A DNA stretch of 48,529 nt from Verrucomicrobiota bacterium (GCA_027623095.1 JAQBVM010000010.1:1-48529); one strand, 5' to 3'. Positions 25,301 through 33,232 are shown, numbered from the stretch's first letter. Notes: generated from the sequence alone by a model not told the origin. Numbers and translations: made by a program.

Positions 25301-25517
25301 TCTCGATGCCACTCCAACCGCCACCCAAATGGATATCCATCAATACAAGATCCGGGCGGGCGTCAGCCACCTGCTGGAATGCATCTTCGCCTCGGCCGGT
25401 GCTGCCACAAACGAAATACCCCAATCGGACCAGCCTGTCCCGAAGCTCCATCGCAATCGGGGCTTCGTCCTCAACCACAAAAACTCTGCGAGGCTCGCTG
25501 TTTGTCGTCGAATTCAT
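22338..25517 (-). CDS. Hybrid sensor histidine kinase: REC-PAS-GAF-PAS-PAS-HisKA-HATPase-REC
   Basis: From ATG 25517 the product has 1059 residues; a GTG at 25538 would add seven. It starts with a receiver domain (residues about 10-125, phosphoacceptor Asp61 in LMDIHLGG, Lys111 in LVKPF), followed by a PAS (about 150-260), a GAF (about 275-430), two more PAS domains (about 440-550, 560-680), the H-box His701 in GVAHDLNN, an HATPase (N-box in [15 protein letters not shown]1 ADTGAGI, G2 GSGLGLAAV), and a C-terminal receiver with Asp in TDINMP. Cytoplasmic, with no membrane segment. It should sense an internal or redox signal and relay phosphate. No response regulator lies alongside. Confidence 0.93.
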   Translation of the reverse strand: MNSTTNSEPRRVFVVEDEAPIAMELRDRLVRLGYFVCGSTGRGEDAFQQVADARPDLVLMDIHLGGGWSGIETASRLRELGEIPVVFLTAQSDSELVRKEVDLHPFGYLVKPFDERELHATVEMALYRHRMERKLSERTKQLEDANRHLSFAEFSLQHVAAGFVWFARDGRILRTNKAHCEMLGYTEAELLGMGVYDLERDLSAEAWDTHWKSIQNQKYLKTERIAHRKDGSAFVVEVDVHYLEFGGDEFNFTCVRDITSRKKAEEREHHRTRILEALTSGTPLPAILESIVLTLESALPRAICSILILDKEEGCLLHGAAPSLPEFYNRAVTGLKIGNGVGSCGTAAFLAERVIAEDVLIHPYWEGFRELARDAGLRACWSQPIFSTAKEVLGTFAIYHREPHSPGASELQELDIAAGYAALAIERKQAEDSRREQEAWHKAVLEAWPDMIFVSDAKGRIKEYHASQPELLQLSRSEFIGKSNTEIFPAELAARLEHGRKSALQNGGVCSVEYEATVPTGERHFEARFVRYGLCESLAMVSDITDRKRSEAALEKSRERFEYLFELAPDALVITDRNGLITLVNRSFEVMFEWPREELLGRPVEVLVPKGLQDGHRELHEEYFAWADVRLPGAGRPRLQAVRKSGRSFPAEINLSPIEMDEGSAILASIRDLSDRVESERRALRSQRLESLGTLASGVAHDLNNTFVPILIAVDMLKEKAQLPGHYLELIENGAHRGAAMVRQLLAFAKGEAGRRVSVDPKQLIDDMDRMIRSTFPKSIRLDVHCPSNCPAISGDSTQLHQVLLNLCVNARDAMPDGGLLRLLVEGLHFEKAMGSFTDEIKPGYYVRITVADTGAGIAPENLDRIFEPFFTTKAPHSGSGLGLAAVMGIVKGHDGFLRVESDLGMGTVFEVYFPARSAADPVEELETIKTFRGNGEWVLVADDESSVRETLQLCLEHLNLNVLTAVNGNDALAQFEKHRNKIGVVLTDINMPVLNGLSLAATLRGIAPGIQIIAMSGLLDEASIRKLELLGVELRLHKPFKVPALVEALRAALSHPEN

Positions 25518-25802
25518 CGGTTCACAAGCGTCTGCCACGGCTGTGTTTGGGCCGGGCTCTTCGGCACTGGAAGAGATGAAGCTCCGGAAATCCCCCGAAA
25601 CGATTGCCCGGAACCTGAAGAAACTCCCCGAGGATCATTCATTCGGTTGCTGTTTCGAAGGTGTTGAACATTCAGCGCCGCAGGGTTCTTCATGTTTTGT
25701 GATCTTTGCCGTGCAAGCCGAGCTGGTCAAGAATCACCATCGCGGATTCTCCTGCTGGGGCATGGACTTGACTCGACGCTCCCTCGCCGGTTCAATCCGC
25801 CA

Positions 25803-27026
25803 ATGCATTTTGTTTCTCACCTCGAATGCGCGCTGTGCGGCCAGCACTATAACGCCTCGACGGTTCAGAATCTTTGCGGCGCCTGCCAGCGGCCTCTTTG
25901 GGTGCGCTACGATATCGAGGGGCTGAAGAAAAAATTCAGCAAGCGCGCGCTTTTTGGACGTCCTCCCACCATTTGGCGGTACCTGGAGCTATTGCCGGTT
26001 CAGGACACCTCGAACATAGTCTCATTGACGGAAACCATCACCCCGATCCTGGAAGTCGGGCGAATCGCGGCGGCGTTCGGCCTCGATCATCTTTATGTGA
26101 AAGACGAAAGCCGGCTGCCCACGGGCAGTTTCAAGGCCCGGGGCATGGCATTGGCGATTTCGAAGGCAAAGGAGCTTGGGATCACGAAGGTCGCTGTGCC
26201 CACGGCCGGAAACGCGGGCGGGGCAATGGCCGCGTACGCCGCGCGCGCCGGAATGGAAGCGTTCGTGTTCATGCCCGAGGACACACCCGCGATCAATCAA
26301 AAAGAGTGCCACCTGGCCGGCGCAAAAACATTCTTGGTGAACGGTCTGATCACGGACTGCGGGCGAATTGTGGGAGAAGGGAAGAAGACGAAAGGCTGGT
26401 TTGATGTCTCCACGCTGAAAGAACCGTATCGGATCGAAGGGAAGAAGACAATGGGCTTGGAACTTGCCGAGCAGTTTGAATGGAAATTGCCCGATGTAAT
26501 CCTCTACCCAACCGGTGGCGGCACTGGACTGATCGGAATGTGGAAAGCGTTTGGCGAACTCGAGGCGATGGGATGGTTAAAGTCGTCGAAGAAACCAAAG
26601 ATGATCTCGTGCCAAAGTGACGGCTGCGCGCCGATCGCAACCGCTTTTGCGAAAGGAGAGCGATTCGCGAAACCATTTGAAAATGCCGCAACCATCGCAA
26701 GCGGTTTGCGTGTCCCGGCGGCAGTGGGCGATTTTATGATTCTCGATGCCGTGCGCGCCAGCGGCGGGGTCGCGCTGGCGACCCCGGAGTCCGAGATTCC
26801 CGGATGGATGAGGCGCGTGTGCGCGGCCGAAGGTATCGCGATATGCCCGGAGACAGCCGTTTGTTTCAGCGCGCTGCAGAGGTTGATCGACGACGGCGTC
26901 ATTCGTCGAAGCGACCGGATTTTAATCTTCAATACCGGCGCTGCGCAGAAGTACCCCGAAGCAATCGCCGCTGACCTGCCGCGAATCGATCTGAGTAAGC
27001 CGATCGATTGGGGCGCGATTTGCTGA
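25803..27026 (+). CDS. thrC: Threonine synthase
   Basis: The enzyme converts O-phosphohomoserine to threonine using PLP. Starting at ATG 25803 gives 407 residues; the frame is open upstream to 25692 but that part lacks coding character. The N-terminus has a zinc-ribbon-like CALCG ... CGACQ (Cys9/12 and Cys25/28), then LTETITPILEV, and the PLP lysine Lys111 in LPTGSFKARGMAL. The Gly loop PTAGNAGGAMAAYAAR and the GGGTG phrase at ILYPTGGGTGLIG are family features. It is followed after only four bases by the phosphoglycerate-dehydrogenase-like gene, consistent with an amino-acid operon. Confidence 0.93.
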   Translation: MHFVSHLECALCGQHYNASTVQNLCGACQRPLWVRYDIEGLKKKFSKRALFGRPPTIWRYLELLPVQDTSNIVSLTETITPILEVGRIAAAFGLDHLYVKDESRLPTGSFKARGMALAISKAKELGITKVAVPTAGNAGGAMAAYAARAGMEAFVFMPEDTPAINQKECHLAGAKTFLVNGLITDCGRIVGEGKKTKGWFDVSTLKEPYRIEGKKTMGLELAEQFEWKLPDVILYPTGGGTGLIGMWKAFGELEAMGWLKSSKKPKMISCQSDGCAPIATAFAKGERFAKPFENAATIASGLRVPAAVGDFMILDAVRASGGVALATPESEIPGWMRRVCAAEGIAICPETAVCFSALQRLIDDGVIRRSDRILIFNTGAAQKYPEAIAADLPRIDLSKPIDWGAIC

Positions 27027-27030
27027 AGCC

Positions 27031-27999
27031 ATGGACATATTGATACCCGAGGAACTTGCGGTAACAGCTCTTCAATCGCTCTCCGAGAAATACACAGTAG
27101 TCCGGGAGGGCGCGCTCTGGAGAGACCAGGAGAAACTGAAATCGCGCGCGCGAGAAGCCAGAACCCTCATGGTCCGGAATCAAACTCAGGTCACAGCCGA
27201 ACTCATTGCCTCGGCTCCGAATCTCATCGCTGTGGGCCGCCTCGGTGTCGGCCTGGATAATATCGACGTGGCGGCGGCTACGAAAGCTGGCGTAGTGGTT
27301 GTCGCTCCGCTGGATGCGAACGCGACAAGTGTGGCTGAGCTCACGATGGGACTGTTGCTGGCGCTAGCCCGGAGAATCCCCGAGGCGGATCGCACCACAA
27401 AATCCGGGGCGTGGGATCGCAAAGGTAGCATGGGAATTGAACTCGATGGAAAAACCGTCGCCATTTGCGGTTTCGGCCGGATCGGACGTCTCGTGGCGGC
27501 GCGGGCGCGCGCTTTTGGATTGAAGGTCCTCGTCTTCGATCCGTTTGTCAGGGAGGATTCGCCGGCTCTCTCCGACGTGTCCGCGAAGCTTTGTGATCGA
27601 CTGGAAGACGCCCTGGCGAATGCGGACTTCGTGACAACGCACTCCCCGTTAACACCTGAAACAGAACGAATGTTCAACAGGCAAACATTTGCCGCAATGA
27701 AGAGGGGCGCTTATTTCATCAATACATCTCGAGGCGGTGTTGTAAACGAGACGGACTTGATGGACGCGTTGAAGGACGGCCACTTGGCAGGAGCCGCCCT
27801 GGATGTGCGCGAAATCGAGCCTCCAGACTCAAGATCCGGATTCGAGGAATTGAGCAACGTCATCCTCTTGCCGCACATTGGCGCCGCGACGATTGAAGCG
27901 CAGACGCGCACCTTCGAAACAGTAGCCGGCGATCTCGACCGGATCCTTCAGAATCAACCGGCACGTAACTTCGTGAACTTCGCCTTGCCCAGGCGTTGA
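27031..27999 (+). CDS. D-3-phosphoglycerate dehydrogenase-family protein
   Basis: This 322-residue protein belongs to the D-isomer 2-hydroxyacid dehydrogenase family: GRLGVGLDNIDVAAATKAGV in the first domain, NAD-binding ICGFGRIGRLVAARA, catalytic Arg in FINTSRGGVVNETDL, and the His in LLPHIGAAT. It lacks the C-terminal ACT domain of the large SerA type. Overlap with serine synthesis is likely, and the tight spacing after thrC supports amino-acid biosynthesis, since serine and threonine are linked through glycine metabolism. Hydroxypyruvate or other 2-hydroxyacids remain possible substrates. Confidence 0.88.
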   Translation: MDILIPEELAVTALQSLSEKYTVVREGALWRDQEKLKSRAREARTLMVRNQTQVTAELIASAPNLIAVGRLGVGLDNIDVAAATKAGVVVVAPLDANATSVAELTMGLLLALARRIPEADRTTKSGAWDRKGSMGIELDGKTVAICGFGRIGRLVAARARAFGLKVLVFDPFVREDSPALSDVSAKLCDRLEDALANADFVTTHSPLTPETERMFNRQTFAAMKRGAYFINTSRGGVVNETDLMDALKDGHLAGAALDVREIEPPDSRSGFEELSNVILLPHIGAATIEAQTRTFETVAGDLDRILQNQPARNFVNFALPRR

Positions 28000-28026
28000 G
28001 GATCGGGAGTTCTATGAACGAAAGAT

Positions 28027-28195
28027 GGTGGGGCGACACTCTGTGGAGCCCTAACCTACACTTGAAGGAATCAAACTGAAGAAGACGGCGCGATGGAAAC
28101 ACCGAGCAATTCGGAAACCCTCAGTTCCCATAACCCCATTCAGGATGCCGGACAATTCAAGGAGAAAGCAGGGCTCCGCAGAGTGTCGCCCCACC
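28027..28195. repeat. Inverted-repeat element, family 1, copy B (MITE-like)
   Basis: A 169-base element with 26-base terminal inverted repeats at 28027-28052 and 28170-28195, differing at one position. Both ends match copy A nearly base for base (GACACTCTGTGGAGCCCT), while the interior retains only atggaaacaccga, indicating older divergence or a different internal core. It lies 28 bases after the dehydrogenase stop and probably does not affect a gene. The plain ends and small size support a non-autonomous mobile element. Confidence 0.85.
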
Positions 28196-28303
28196 AATAT
28201 TTGGAAGGGTTCAAGAAGTGAGTGGAAACCTCAGAATTTTGGACGCGAATCGAAAAGGGGAACCTAAGCAATGGGGCACGTTATCGCGCAAGGTAACCGA
28301 GGG

Positions 28304-29500
28304 CTACCGTTTGTTCTTCGCAGGATTCTCGTACCAGATCACGCCAAGATTTGAGCGTTCCTCGCACGTCAAAACATCCAAGTCTCCGTCGCCATCGAGA
28401 TCAATTAACTCAACCCAATCATATTTGACTCCAGTCGGTCCGCTGATTTCATGGGGTTCCCAGATCGCTTCGGCGGTTAAAGTTCGGGAGGAAAGCCAAA
28501 ACACGCCGGACTTCGGTTCTAGAGCTCCTTCGCACGTCACCACGAGATCCGGCTTCCCGTCCGAATCGAGATCGCCGGCGTTCACTGCCTTTGCGGTTCC
28601 TGTGTTTTCCGGGAAAAGAATTCCGCGGTATTCCCAAGATTCAGCGCCTGCCTTCAAGCGGCGAAAGAATTGAATCTCCTGCGGTTTTGTGGCAACGGCG
28701 CAATCCATCAATCCATCGCCATCAAGATCGGATTGCGCCATAAACATGACTTCTCGACCCAGTCCGCCGATGTCGTGCCGCCGCCACACCGCTTGCCCGT
28801 TCGAAATCGCGCCCGGATTCTCAAGCCAAAAACAGCCGCTTGATTCACCTTTTCGATCGGTTGCGACAATATCCGAATCGCCATCGCCGTCCATATCGGC
28901 CGCCTGGATGCTCATTATCCAACCCACCGCGCAGAGTGGATGCCACTTCCATTCGTTCAATTTCCGTGGGTTCTCGGGAGCCTCCAGCCAGCCCAATTCT
29001 GCGCCAGGCCCTTTGGCTCCGGCGATCAGGTCGATTCCATTCTTGCCATCGACTTGAAGCGGCAGGCAGAACATCCATTGCGCTCGCGATTCAGTGACCG
29101 GAATGGGCTCTGTCCGCCAGGCTTCGGCCTTCATGTAATCTCCAGCTACTTTCGGGGCCCAGTGGACGAACATGGTTCTGATTCGTCCCTCGCAACTGCT
29201 CACAACATCCGTCGCCCCATCGGCATCCAAGTCCACAAAAACTGCATCTTCCACAGCGTCCACTTCGCCTACAGTCACTGAAGGCCATTTTCGGGCGGCC
29301 TGATCGAAACCTGGATTCAAATAGACCCGCACCTTTCCTCCCTCCTCCCATCCCGTAGTGATATCCAAACGTTTGTCCCCGTTCACATCGGCCAGCCGCA
29401 CCCCGTCCGCGCCAGTTGAGGAATCATCAATCACGTGCAGTTTCCACGCTGGACCACGATCGGCCCCCATGGAAGAGATGATCAGCAGCAGATGCACCAT
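28304..29500 (-). CDS. Secreted FG-GAP/VCBS repeat protein
   Basis: From ATG 29500 the protein has 398 residues: a short hydrophobic leader (MVHLLLIISSMGA) and then seven calcium-binding-type FG-GAP repeats, with DVNGDKRLDITTG, DLDADGATDVV, DMDGDGDSDIVAT, DLDGDGLMDCAVA, DLDSDGKPDLVVT and DLDGDGDLDVLTC among the clearest. This should fold as a seven-bladed propeller of the integrin-alpha type, exported and probably carbohydrate- or protein-binding. The frame is open for 98 more codons upstream but that part is encoded by repeat sequence. The leader is short, so the true start may lie at an upstream non-ATG codon. Confidence 0.85.
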   Translation of the reverse strand: MVHLLLIISSMGADRGPAWKLHVIDDSSTGADGVRLADVNGDKRLDITTGWEEGGKVRVYLNPGFDQAARKWPSVTVGEVDAVEDAVFVDLDADGATDVVSSCEGRIRTMFVHWAPKVAGDYMKAEAWRTEPIPVTESRAQWMFCLPLQVDGKNGIDLIAGAKGPGAELGWLEAPENPRKLNEWKWHPLCAVGWIMSIQAADMDGDGDSDIVATDRKGESSGCFWLENPGAISNGQAVWRRHDIGGLGREVMFMAQSDLDGDGLMDCAVATKPQEIQFFRRLKAGAESWEYRGILFPENTGTAKAVNAGDLDSDGKPDLVVTCEGALEPKSGVFWLSSRTLTAEAIWEPHEISGPTGVKYDWVELIDLDGDGDLDVLTCEERSNLGVIWYENPAKNKR

Positions 29501-29554
29501 TGCAAACGCGGCAATACTCGAGATTCCGCGATAACCTCGAAGCCACAGACATGA

Positions 29555-29620
29555 GGGGCGCTTCGACTGAGGACAGGCGCACCTTCCGCATGTCCGCCGG
29601 GGAAGACACGCCGACTCTCG
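29555..29620 (+). repeat. Dispersed repeat family 3, copy 1
   Basis: The phrase from 29555 to 29620, ending in gaagacacgccgactctcg, aligns with the last 67 bases of the window (48463-48529, ending gaaggacgccgacaactctcg) across its length with scattered differences. Both are in the same orientation. The sequence extends past the window edge in the second copy. No gene is encoded; it is probably part of a small dispersed element adjacent to family 1. Confidence 0.7.
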
Positions 29621-29701
29621 TTTCTCTCGGGGGGGCGAGACTGCTTTTCGCGAAGCGAATACCTCATGTGGGCATCCAACTTGCAGGGCTTGGGAAGCCA
29701 G

Positions 29702-29830
29702 TCCGTGGAGCCCTGACTTCTCCTTGTGGGACGAGCGTCTTGCAAATCGCGGCTGTGGAAACGCGGGATTGCTTGGGTGTCTCGGTGTTTCCATTGGACC
29801 TTCTCGTTAGGGTCTTTGGCCGCAAGGTTG
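29702..29830. repeat. Inverted-repeat element, family 1, decayed copy C
   Basis: The reverse complement of this stretch matches the interior of copy A from caacctt through atggaaacaccgagacac to cgcgtttccacag, with many substitutions, and one end retains GTGGAGCCCT. The other terminal repeat is no longer recognisable. The element is inverted relative to copy A and interrupts the region upstream of the FG-GAP gene. It is an old, partly decayed copy. Confidence 0.6.
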
Positions 29831-29898
29831 ATCGTGTTGCTTGAACCTGCTCGTCACTATGTCGAAGCATGGTCCGATGTTCCTAATAAGTTCCTGAT

Positions 29899-31032
29899 TC
29901 ATGATCTGTGAAATCCTATTCCGATCCGGAACGCGGAGATGCGCTCTTCGAATGCGTCTGTAATGAGAGATGGTGAAAGACCAAGGCGATCCAGATAGTG
30001 TTCATTGAGGGTCAAGAGCGCGGCAAGATGTCCGCCCGCGGAATGTCCGCCTACAAAGATGCGATTTGTATCACCACCGAAATCCGAAATCCGGCGGACG
30101 ACCCAGTTGAAAGCCTCTGACACATCTTCAATCTGGGCGGGATGGGGATGCTTCGGCGCGAGCCGGTAGCTCGGGACAACAGTCAAGATTCCCTCTTTGG
30201 CAAATCGATTTCCGACCGCGGGATATTGGGAGCGGTCTCCGGATCTCCAGGCGCCGCCATGAATAAAAAAGAAGACCGGCATTCCGGTTTTTCCAATCGG
30301 GATGTAAAGATCACGTTTATGCTTCTCTTCATCCGCGGTCTGTCCCTCGGCATAAACAAGATCCCGTTTCGCTTCCACCTCGGGCGCAATCTCGCGGGAT
30401 GGCAGTTTCATGAAATCGGGCGACGGTATCTTCAGATAGACCGGATTCGAATAAATCCAGGGGCGCGTTTCACCGTCGATCTCCAACCGCGCTTCGATTC
30501 GATACGTCCCGGGTGACGCCGCCTGATACGTTAGGTTTGTGCCTGTGGATTCAGTGACTACAGAGCCGTTGTGAAACAGGCGAAGTTTCGAAGCAACCGG
30601 AGTGACTGCCAGGATTCGGGTTCTTCCGGCGAACGGAACTGTGTCGCCCATTGTGAAGACGCCGAGATTGTTCACCGCGCCGAACGCGAATCCCGTCGGA
30701 TCACAAAGCCAGTCATGGGACACATAGACGTGCCCCCCGCGCAAGGATTCCCGAATGGAGGCTTCCAAAACTTGTTCTCGAGTCCCCTTTGTATGATCCG
30801 AATCCTCCGCGTGAACATGCATCACCGCACGAAAATCATCATAGACTGCGAAACCGGGGATTACTGATCGAGCCGCCGCCAACCGCGCCCGCTCCTCGTG
30901 CACTGCGCGCAAGTGTTGAACCTCGATTCGCTGAGCCACGGTCCTTGTGGCTTCCAAAGGGCCAGCCGCGAGCCCCGACGAAAGCAGAAGCAGGACCCCG
31001 GCCGTTGCGGATGTGAAACAAATCGTTCTCAT
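29899..31032 (-). CDS. Exported PHP/CehA-like protein fused to a truncated alpha/beta hydrolase
   Basis: From ATG 31032 the product has 377 residues with a signal peptide. Residues about 65-90 (FRAVMHVHAEDSDHTKGTRE) match the opening of CehA-like PHP metallohydrolases, but the text then jumps directly to a late phrase SLRGGHVYVSHDWLCDPTG and the C-terminal sandwich domain, so the metal-binding core is absent in frame. From about 225 an esterase follows with HGGAW (258-262) and GHSAGG (Ser331), ending at 377 before the usual Asp and His. I read it as a two-part fusion that lost its PHP core and hydrolase end. It may no longer be active. Confidence 0.75.
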   Translation of the reverse strand: MRTICFTSATAGVLLLLSSGLAAGPLEATRTVAQRIEVQHLRAVHEERARLAAARSVIPGFAVYDDFRAVMHVHAEDSDHTKGTREQVLEASIRESLRGGHVYVSHDWLCDPTGFAFGAVNNLGVFTMGDTVPFAGRTRILAVTPVASKLRLFHNGSVVTESTGTNLTYQAASPGTYRIEARLEIDGETRPWIYSNPVYLKIPSPDFMKLPSREIAPEVEAKRDLVYAEGQTADEEKHKRDLYIPIGKTGMPVFFFIHGGAWRSGDRSQYPAVGNRFAKEGILTVVPSYRLAPKHPHPAQIEDVSEAFNWVVRRISDFGGDTNRIFVGGHSAGGHLAALLTLNEHYLDRLGLSPSLITDAFEERISAFRIGIGFHRS

Positions 31033-31059
31033 AAAAACCGATATTCCCAGAATCTGCGG

Positions 31060-31088
31060 TTGACCTCCAATCAAGATTTCGCTTTAAT
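31060..31088 (+). promoter_or_regulatory. Sigma-70-like promoter upstream of a terminator-ending RNA
   Basis: TTGACC at 31060-31065 is followed after exactly 17 bases by TTTAAT at 31083-31088, matching the consensus at five of six positions in each box. Transcription should begin near 31095. It points rightward, away from the hydrolase gene, and is followed within about 160 bases by a strong intrinsic terminator, so it drives a short RNA or an attenuated leader. Confidence 0.6.
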
Positions 31089-31108
31089 CCGGGCCGCATT
31101 AACTGACG

Positions 31109-31231
31109 ATGAAACTTCTAACCGCCATTTGTGTCGCCACACAAAGCCATGCTGCGATGGTCAATCGCTCCATGTGGCTGTGTGCTTCCGTTATTAAGCA
31201 CAATTCCGGCGGCGGGAGGTGGATCCGGTAA
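31109..31231 (+). CDS. Possible leader peptide within the structured RNA
   Basis: A 40-codon frame starts at ATG 31109, about 14 bases after the predicted transcription start, and ends at TAA 31229-31231 just before the terminator. It begins MKLLTAICVATQSHAAMVN and ends GGGRWIR. Trp codons lie at residues 23 and 38. There is no Shine-Dalgarno sequence. Its position directly before the terminator is what a translated attenuator would show, but the frame may also be a chance opening inside a structured RNA. Confidence 0.35.
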   Translation: MKLLTAICVATQSHAAMVNRSMWLCASVIKHNSGGGRWIR

Positions 31232-31250
31232 ACAATAATCCAGGATTACA

Positions 31251-31290
31251 AAAACCCCACCGCTGGTGAAACCACGGTGGGTTTTTTGTT
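31251..31290 (+). terminator. Strong intrinsic terminator
   Basis: The stem is CCCACCG-c-TGGT-gaa-ACCA-CGGTGGG, eleven base pairs with a single bulge and a three-base loop, followed by TTTTTTGTTTT. A-T pairs (AAAA with TTTT) extend the base. This is the clearest intrinsic terminator in the window. It is 38 bases before the next small frame at 31329, so it could either end a small RNA or attenuate that gene. Confidence 0.85.
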
Positions 31291-31328
31291 TTCCGGATGA
31301 ATCCAGAACTAGCTCTGGCAGAAAAACT

Positions 31329-31550
31329 ATGAGAACCGAGACCGAAGAAATCATATTCGAAAGGGACCAAGCGGTGCTTCCGGCCACTCTTGAACCGGCC
31401 CTAAACCAGCTCGCGCGGGTCTATCGCGCTGCGGGTTTAAATCTCCGGAACGCGCGCCTTGCCGCGAAAGCGGATATCGAGCACATGCTGGAGACTGACG
31501 GTTCATCTCGTCCGGCGTTGCATCAAATCGGAGCGAGGTTTGACCGATAA
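31329..31550 (+). CDS. Small hypothetical protein downstream of the terminator
   Basis: The frame from ATG 31329 encodes 73 residues, MRTETEEIIFERDQAVLPAT, with a helical centre LEPALNQLARVYRAAGLNLR, and ends EIGARFDR-like. Composition is natural and charged, no membrane segment or metal motif. No Shine-Dalgarno sequence precedes it. Its location right after a strong terminator suggests that its expression, if real, depends on read-through. I do not recognise the family; the family-2 repeat begins 93 bases later and may have replaced neighbouring sequence. Confidence 0.4.
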   Translation: MRTETEEIIFERDQAVLPATLEPALNQLARVYRAAGLNLRNARLAAKADIEHMLETDGSSRPALHQIGARFDR

Positions 31551-31642
31551 GCCTATGAGTCAGGCTCTCCACGACCCCCCCATCGCATTCGAGACACCGC
31601 CTCGGATGAAAATGCCGATTCAAGCTCGGTCTTTGTTAACGG

Positions 31643-31712
31643 GGGAGGGTGAGACTCCCGTCGAACCCAGTCTTGGGTTGGTTCCAGGGTTCGGCGGGAG
31701 CCTCACCCTCCC
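31643..31712. repeat. Inverted-repeat element, family 2, copy 1
   Basis: A 70-base element with 26-base arms (31643-31668 and 31687-31712) that match at 24 of 26 positions, GGGAGGGTGAGACTCCCG then TCGAACCC, and an 18-base spacer. The RNA or single strand would form one long hairpin. A second copy lies at 43118-43186. Such GGGAGG ... CCTCCC palindromes look like non-autonomous elements. The 31551-31642 stretch before it shows no gene. Confidence 0.8.
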
Positions 31713-31811
31713 ATTTTCGGGGTATCCTGCTGACCGATCCGGGAGAGGTGGTAGGTTCCTTGACTCAAGGGCACTTTCCGAAGTGATGCGACTCTCCACA
31801 TTTGAACATTC

Positions 31812-33164
31812 ATGAGCTCGAAATTTGCGCGAACCGTCCGGCGGTGGACACGCGAGGTGCGTCCAACATGGGCACTCGCGGTTCCCATTGTTTCGGGGAT
31901 GGTTGGACACGCGCTCATGGGCCTCGCGGACACGATCATGGTGGGACGCGTCGGCGTTGTGCCTCTTGCGGCGGCGGCTTTTGTAAATGCGATCGCGCAC
32001 CTCCCGCTCGTTTTTTCGATCGGCCTTCTTTCATCGGTTTCCGTGTTGGTGTCCCAGGCATTTGGAGCCGGCAAGCCGTCGGAAGCGGGCGACGCTCTGA
32101 AACACGGTCTGGCGGTTGCTTTTGCAGCCGGATGCATAACCGTCATCGGCTCGTTCTGTCTTAAACCGTTCCTCGATCTTTTCGGACAACAGCCAGAGGT
32201 GATTCGCGAATCGGGCATGTACTGGATTCTATTTGGGGCGTCCATCCTGCCGGCGATGATTGCACACACCTGCAAACTGTTTGGCGAGTCGTTGAACCGT
32301 CCCTGGACGCCAACCCTCATTCTGCTCGGGAGCGTCTTGCTGAATATATTCCTCAATTGGGTGCTGATTTACGGTCACTGGGGCGCACCGGCATTAGGTC
32401 TCACGGGCGCAGGTTGGGCGACGCTAATCGCACGCTCGGCGGGTGCGATCTGCCTCGTGGTCTTTGCGATTCGCAGTCCGGCATTGAGAAGCTTCCAACC
32501 GATTCGTTGGATTGGAGGATTTCAGATGGTCCGTTTTCAGAGGCTTTTGGGCCTTGGATGGCCGGTCGCCGCGCAGCACCTCTTGGAAGTTGGCGCGTTT
32601 GCCTTTGCCGCCTTGATGATGGGTTGGATCAGCGCGGATGCGATCGCGGCGCATCAAGTTGCGGTTACTTGCGCCTCCACAACATTCATGTTTCCGCTTG
32701 GAGTCGGAATGGCTGTTTGCATTCGGGTGGGACATGTTTGGGGCGCGGGCCAGTTTGGCAGAATGAGGCGGATTGGCTTTGTCGGTCTCGCGATGGGAGC
32801 CGCTATTATGTCTGTTTTTGGAACGGTTTACGTCGTCGCCGGCGAGCCTTTGGCGCGGATATTCATGACCGATACCGTCGCTGTAAAACTGACCGCGCAA
32901 CTGTTCTTCATTGCGGCGCTGTTTCAAGTGGCCGACGGTCTCCAAGTCGTCGCCATTTCGGCGCTCCGCGGCCTTGCCGATGTACGTGTGCCGGCGATGA
33001 TCGCAGTATTCGCATACTGGCTGATCGCTGTTCCGACAGGTTATCTCCTCGTGTTTCCATTGCGAATGGGGGCCGTTGGGGTTTGGATCGGATTGGCCAT
33101 TGGCCTGGGCTCGGCGGCTGTCGGATTATCGTGGCGTTTCCATCTCAAAAGCAAAAAACAATAG
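31812..33164 (+). CDS. MATE-family multidrug/toxin exporter (NorM type)
   Basis: This 450-residue protein has twelve hydrophobic segments in two homologous halves, as in MATE antiporters. Opening phrases VPIVSGMVGHALMGLADTIM and VGRVGVVPLAAAAFVNAI match the NorM group; the second half repeats LGWPVAAQHLLEVGAFAF and GWISADAIAAHQVAVTCAS. The exporter should use a Na+ or H+ gradient to extrude organic cations or metabolites across the inner membrane. The start at ATG 31812 gives the expected first helix; the family-2 repeat lies 99 bases upstream. Confidence 0.93.
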   Translation: MSSKFARTVRRWTREVRPTWALAVPIVSGMVGHALMGLADTIMVGRVGVVPLAAAAFVNAIAHLPLVFSIGLLSSVSVLVSQAFGAGKPSEAGDALKHGLAVAFAAGCITVIGSFCLKPFLDLFGQQPEVIRESGMYWILFGASILPAMIAHTCKLFGESLNRPWTPTLILLGSVLLNIFLNWVLIYGHWGAPALGLTGAGWATLIARSAGAICLVVFAIRSPALRSFQPIRWIGGFQMVRFQRLLGLGWPVAAQHLLEVGAFAFAALMMGWISADAIAAHQVAVTCASTTFMFPLGVGMAVCIRVGHVWGAGQFGRMRRIGFVGLAMGAAIMSVFGTVYVVAGEPLARIFMTDTVAVKLTAQLFFIAALFQVADGLQVVAISALRGLADVRVPAMIAVFAYWLIAVPTGYLLVFPLRMGAVGVWIGLAIGLGSAAVGLSWRFHLKSKKQ

Positions 33165-33232
33165 CAGTTAGCCTGGCAACTTCATCCGTTCCAAATATGA
33201 TCCAACAGGCTATGAAGAGAATCTAAATTATT

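Larger units (their letters stand above)
31095..31290 (+). ncRNA. Structured leader or small RNA ending in an intrinsic terminator
   Basis: Between the promoter and the terminator lies a segment with clear stems: CACACA ... TGTGTG (31138-31143 with 31179-31184), GCCA/TGGC inside it and GCGAT-ggtca-ATCGC (31054 offset: 31154-31168) at the tip. An alternative stem GCCACA/TGTGGC (31136-31141 with 31173-31178) uses the same bases, so two folds are possible. A 40-codon open frame (31109-31231) crosses it, with tryptophan codons at two places. The segment aggtgg at 31217-31222 can pair with the terminator arm, as in attenuators. I cannot match it to a known family. Confidence 0.5.

Noticed and set aside
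29501-29794. N-terminal extension of the FG-GAP protein
   Set aside because: It is encoded by the family-1 copy C and family-3 repeat and has no coding character; a leader peptide starts at ATG 29500.
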